Of a DNA stretch of 34,980 nucleotides, positions 33,424 through 34,980 are shown one piece after another. A program made the position numbers and the translations under genes. The notes under the pieces are model-generated. The model searched no databases. It was not told where the DNA came from and saw nothing but the letters and a program-made list of their open reading frames with translations. The stretch's first letter is position 1. The number at the start of each line of letters is the position of its first letter. This DNA is from Lachnospiraceae bacterium (GTDB lineage: Bacteria; Bacillota; Clostridia; Lachnospirales; Lachnospiraceae), in NCBI GenBank assembly GCA_017418645.1, contig JAFOND010000139.1:1-34980 (forward strand), read 5' to 3'.

Positions 33424-34284
33424 TTACTTAACTGCACCTGTGATACCTTCCGCAAACTGCTTCTGCAGTATGAAGAATATGGCCATGGTCGGTATCGAGC
33501 AGAAAAGGACTGCCATCATGATAAGACCGTAGTCAAGCACATATCCGTTGGAAAGGTTTGTAAGAAGAATCTGCATCGTCTGTGCACTGTTCTTCGTCAT
33601 AACGGCTCTCGGCCACATATATGCGTTCCATGAATTCATGAACGTTATAACTGCGGCAGCCGCATATGTGGATCTCATAACGGGCATATACATCTTAAAG
33701 AAGATAGCCAATTCCGAAAGACCGTCTATTCGGGCAGCCTCCATGATATCCACCGGGAAGTTACGCGAGTTCTGCCTGAACATCATGATCATAAACGGCG
33801 TCGATATTGTCGGAAGAATGAAACCGGCTACCGTATTAAGAAGCTTAAACTTTGATGCCATTGTAAAGAGCGGTATCATTGTCGCAACGCCCGGAACCAT
33901 CATCGCAAGAAGAAGGATTCCGAAGAGTTTATCTTTTGCCTTGTCATGATAAAGCTCGAATCCATATCCCGCAAGGGAGCAGATAAAGATACAAAGCACC
34001 GTCTGCATAAATGCATAAAGGAAAGAATTTCCCATAAATCTTCCGAGCGATGTGCCTGATCCCTGTGATGAAGCGGCTTTTATCAGGTTCTGAAGATTTA
34101 CCAGCGCCTGATTTCCGAACCATATCTTACCGCGGGCAATGTCCACTGAATTGTTTGTTGCTGCCGTAACCATCCAGTAAATGGGGAATACGGATATAAA
34201 ACAAACGATCACAAGGAATATATAACTCGGTATGAGTCTTTTTTGTATTGCGGATTTATTCTTTTTATCAGTCACGTGTATCAC
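33424..34284 (-). CDS. Carbohydrate ABC transporter permease, MalG/LacG type
   Basis: This is the inner-membrane permease of a carbohydrate uptake ABC transporter (CUT1 family). The 286 residues have six predicted helices and the EAA loop EAARIDGLSELAIFFKMYMPV that contacts the ATPase. The ending FILQKQFAEGITGAVKG-like sequence is characteristic of MalG-type subunits. It overlaps the MalF-type gene by 17 bases and is followed after 27 bases by the beta-galactosidase, so the substrate is probably lactose or a galacto-oligosaccharide. The ATPase is not in the window; such systems often share one encoded elsewhere. Confidence 0.92.
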   Translation of the reverse strand: MIHVTDKKNKSAIQKRLIPSYIFLVIVCFISVFPIYWMVTAATNNSVDIARGKIWFGNQALVNLQNLIKAASSQGSGTSLGRFMGNSFLYAFMQTVLCIFICSLAGYGFELYHDKAKDKLFGILLLAMMVPGVATMIPLFTMASKFKLLNTVAGFILPTISTPFMIMMFRQNSRNFPVDIMEAARIDGLSELAIFFKMYMPVMRSTYAAAAVITFMNSWNAYMWPRAVMTKNSAQTMQILLTNLSNGYVLDYGLIMMAVLFCSIPTMAIFFILQKQFAEGITGAVK

Positions 34285-34980
34285 CTACTTTCAAATTGAT
34301 GACAGCAAGGATTGCCACCTGAATAAAGATTACAAACGCCATGGCGGATGCATAACCGAAATGTCCGACACCCTGGCCGAAAGCTTGGTTCCAGATATAG
34401 TGCGACATAGTTATGGATGTATTCGCAGGTCCGCCGTTTGTAAGGTTGACTGATTCGTCGAACAACTGTAACGTACCGTTTATGGACATGATCGCCGTCA
34501 TAACGATGGTCGGCTTAAGAAGCGGAACCGTTATGAGCCAGAATGTCTTCCAGCCGTTTGCGCCATCAATCTTTGCAGCTTCATAAACGGAGTATTCAAT
34601 ATTTTGAAGACCGGCAAGGTAGAAAACCATATTGTAACCGGTCCATCGCCAGATAAGACCGATGATAATAACCGCACGTGCGGTTGCCGTTGTACCGAGC
34701 CAGTTTATGTTTTCGTGAATAATTCCGATGTTCATAAGAGTATGGTTTATAAGACCTTCTCTTGCAAATAACGCACGGAATATCAATGCATATGAAACAA
34801 GTGATACCGCACAGGGCATGAACACCATGGTTCTGAATACGCCGCGGAATTTAAGATCGCGGTTGTTAAGGATCTGTGCCAAAAGTATCGCAAGGATAAG
34901 CATTATAGGCACTTCAATAATAAGATACAGGTAAGTATTACCCATTGAGCGGATGAATGTCTTATCCGCAGGAATATTCT
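34268..34980 (-). CDS. Carbohydrate ABC transporter permease, MalF/LacF type (5' end cut by window)
   Basis: This is the partner permease of the same transporter. The reading frame is open to the window edge: in-frame codons for NIPADKTFIRS precede the first internal Met at 34945, so the true start lies outside. Visible features are several transmembrane helices and the EAA loop YEAAKIDGANGWKTFWLITVPLLKPT. The SITMSHYIWNQAF stretch and the end of the protein are typical of MalF-like subunits. Missing upstream genes probably include the solute-binding lipoprotein and a regulator. Confidence 0.9.
   Translation of the reverse strand, partial: NIPADKTFIRSMGNTYLYLIIEVPIMLILAILLAQILNNRDLKFRGVFRTMVFMPCAVSLVSYALIFRALFAREGLINHTLMNIGIIHENINWLGTTATARAVIIIGLIWRWTGYNMVFYLAGLQNIEYSVYEAAKIDGANGWKTFWLITVPLLKPTIVMTAIMSINGTLQLFDESVNLTNGGPANTSITMSHYIWNQAFGQGVGHFGYASAMAFVIFIQVAILAVINLKVGDTRD

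Noticed and set aside
1..34980. CRISPR arrays, insertion sequences, integrases, rRNA or phage genes
   Set aside because: None seen. Genes are contiguous, co-oriented and housekeeping or metabolic, with no regularly spaced repeats or transposase-like proteins.

Overview
This window looks like chromosomal DNA from an anaerobic, Gram-positive member of the Clostridia, most likely a Lachnospiraceae-type gut or rumen bacterium. The indicators are a six-gene rnf operon in the clostridial order C-D-G-E-A-B, a separate-subunit sodium-pump decarboxylase cluster, ispH next to a ribosomal S1 gene, the Firmicutes-style rimP-nusA-ylxQ-infB-rbfA-nrnA-truB-ribF order, and strong AGGAGG ribosome binding sites. 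Family level is an inference from gene content, not from a search. All genes lie on the minus strand, so transcription runs from high to low coordinates. I see no insertion sequences, phage genes, CRISPR arrays or rRNA. No gene-free stretch exceeds about 175 bases.

Right to left: (1) 34980-28680 is a galactoside-use operon with two ABC sugar permeases (the first cut by the window edge), a large GH2 beta-galactosidase, a small membrane protein of unknown function and galE. (2) 28656-20618 is a translation and transcription operon led by tRNA-Glu(CTC), then rimP, nusA, ylxQ, infB, rbfA, nrnA, truB and ribF. A terminator hairpin with a possible antiterminator strand sits between the tRNA and rimP. 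The usual ylxR gene is missing. (3) 20599-19334 is a single gene with its own promoter and terminator for an exported SH3-SH3-NlpC/P60 protein whose catalytic cysteine is replaced by tyrosine. A WalR-like direct repeat lies upstream of its promoter. (4) 19320-16678 is rpsO and pnp, with an rpsO leader hairpin, a terminator, and a long near-perfect stem-loop ahead of pnp that resembles the arrangement in E. coli. (5) 16618-15126 is scpA-scpB, with a long inverted repeat that buries the scpA ribosome binding site. (6) 15119-4862 is one long run from a strong promoter: a divergent biotin-dependent carboxyltransferase, a lipoprotein-OadG fusion, a biotin carrier, OadB, a 5S/OadA-type carboxyltransferase without biotin domain, an RpiR regulator, an HI0933-type flavoprotein, ispH, an S1-domain protein and cheR, ending in a GC-rich hairpin. 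(7) 4831-1 is rnfCDGEA and the start of rnfB.

The physiology hangs together. Galactosides are imported and split, and galactose enters glycolysis through galE. The biotin decarboxylase links carboxyl-group chemistry around pyruvate and oxaloacetate (and perhaps an acyl-CoA) to sodium export. Rnf couples reduced ferredoxin oxidation by NAD+ to ion export. The most interesting material is regulatory and structural: mutually exclusive RNA pairings at the tRNA-Glu/rimP junction and at the start of rpiR, the sequestered scpA ribosome binding site, the pnp leader stem-loop, the NlpC/P60 pseudoenzyme, and a decarboxylase cluster that carries two kinds of carboxyltransferase for one carrier and one pump.
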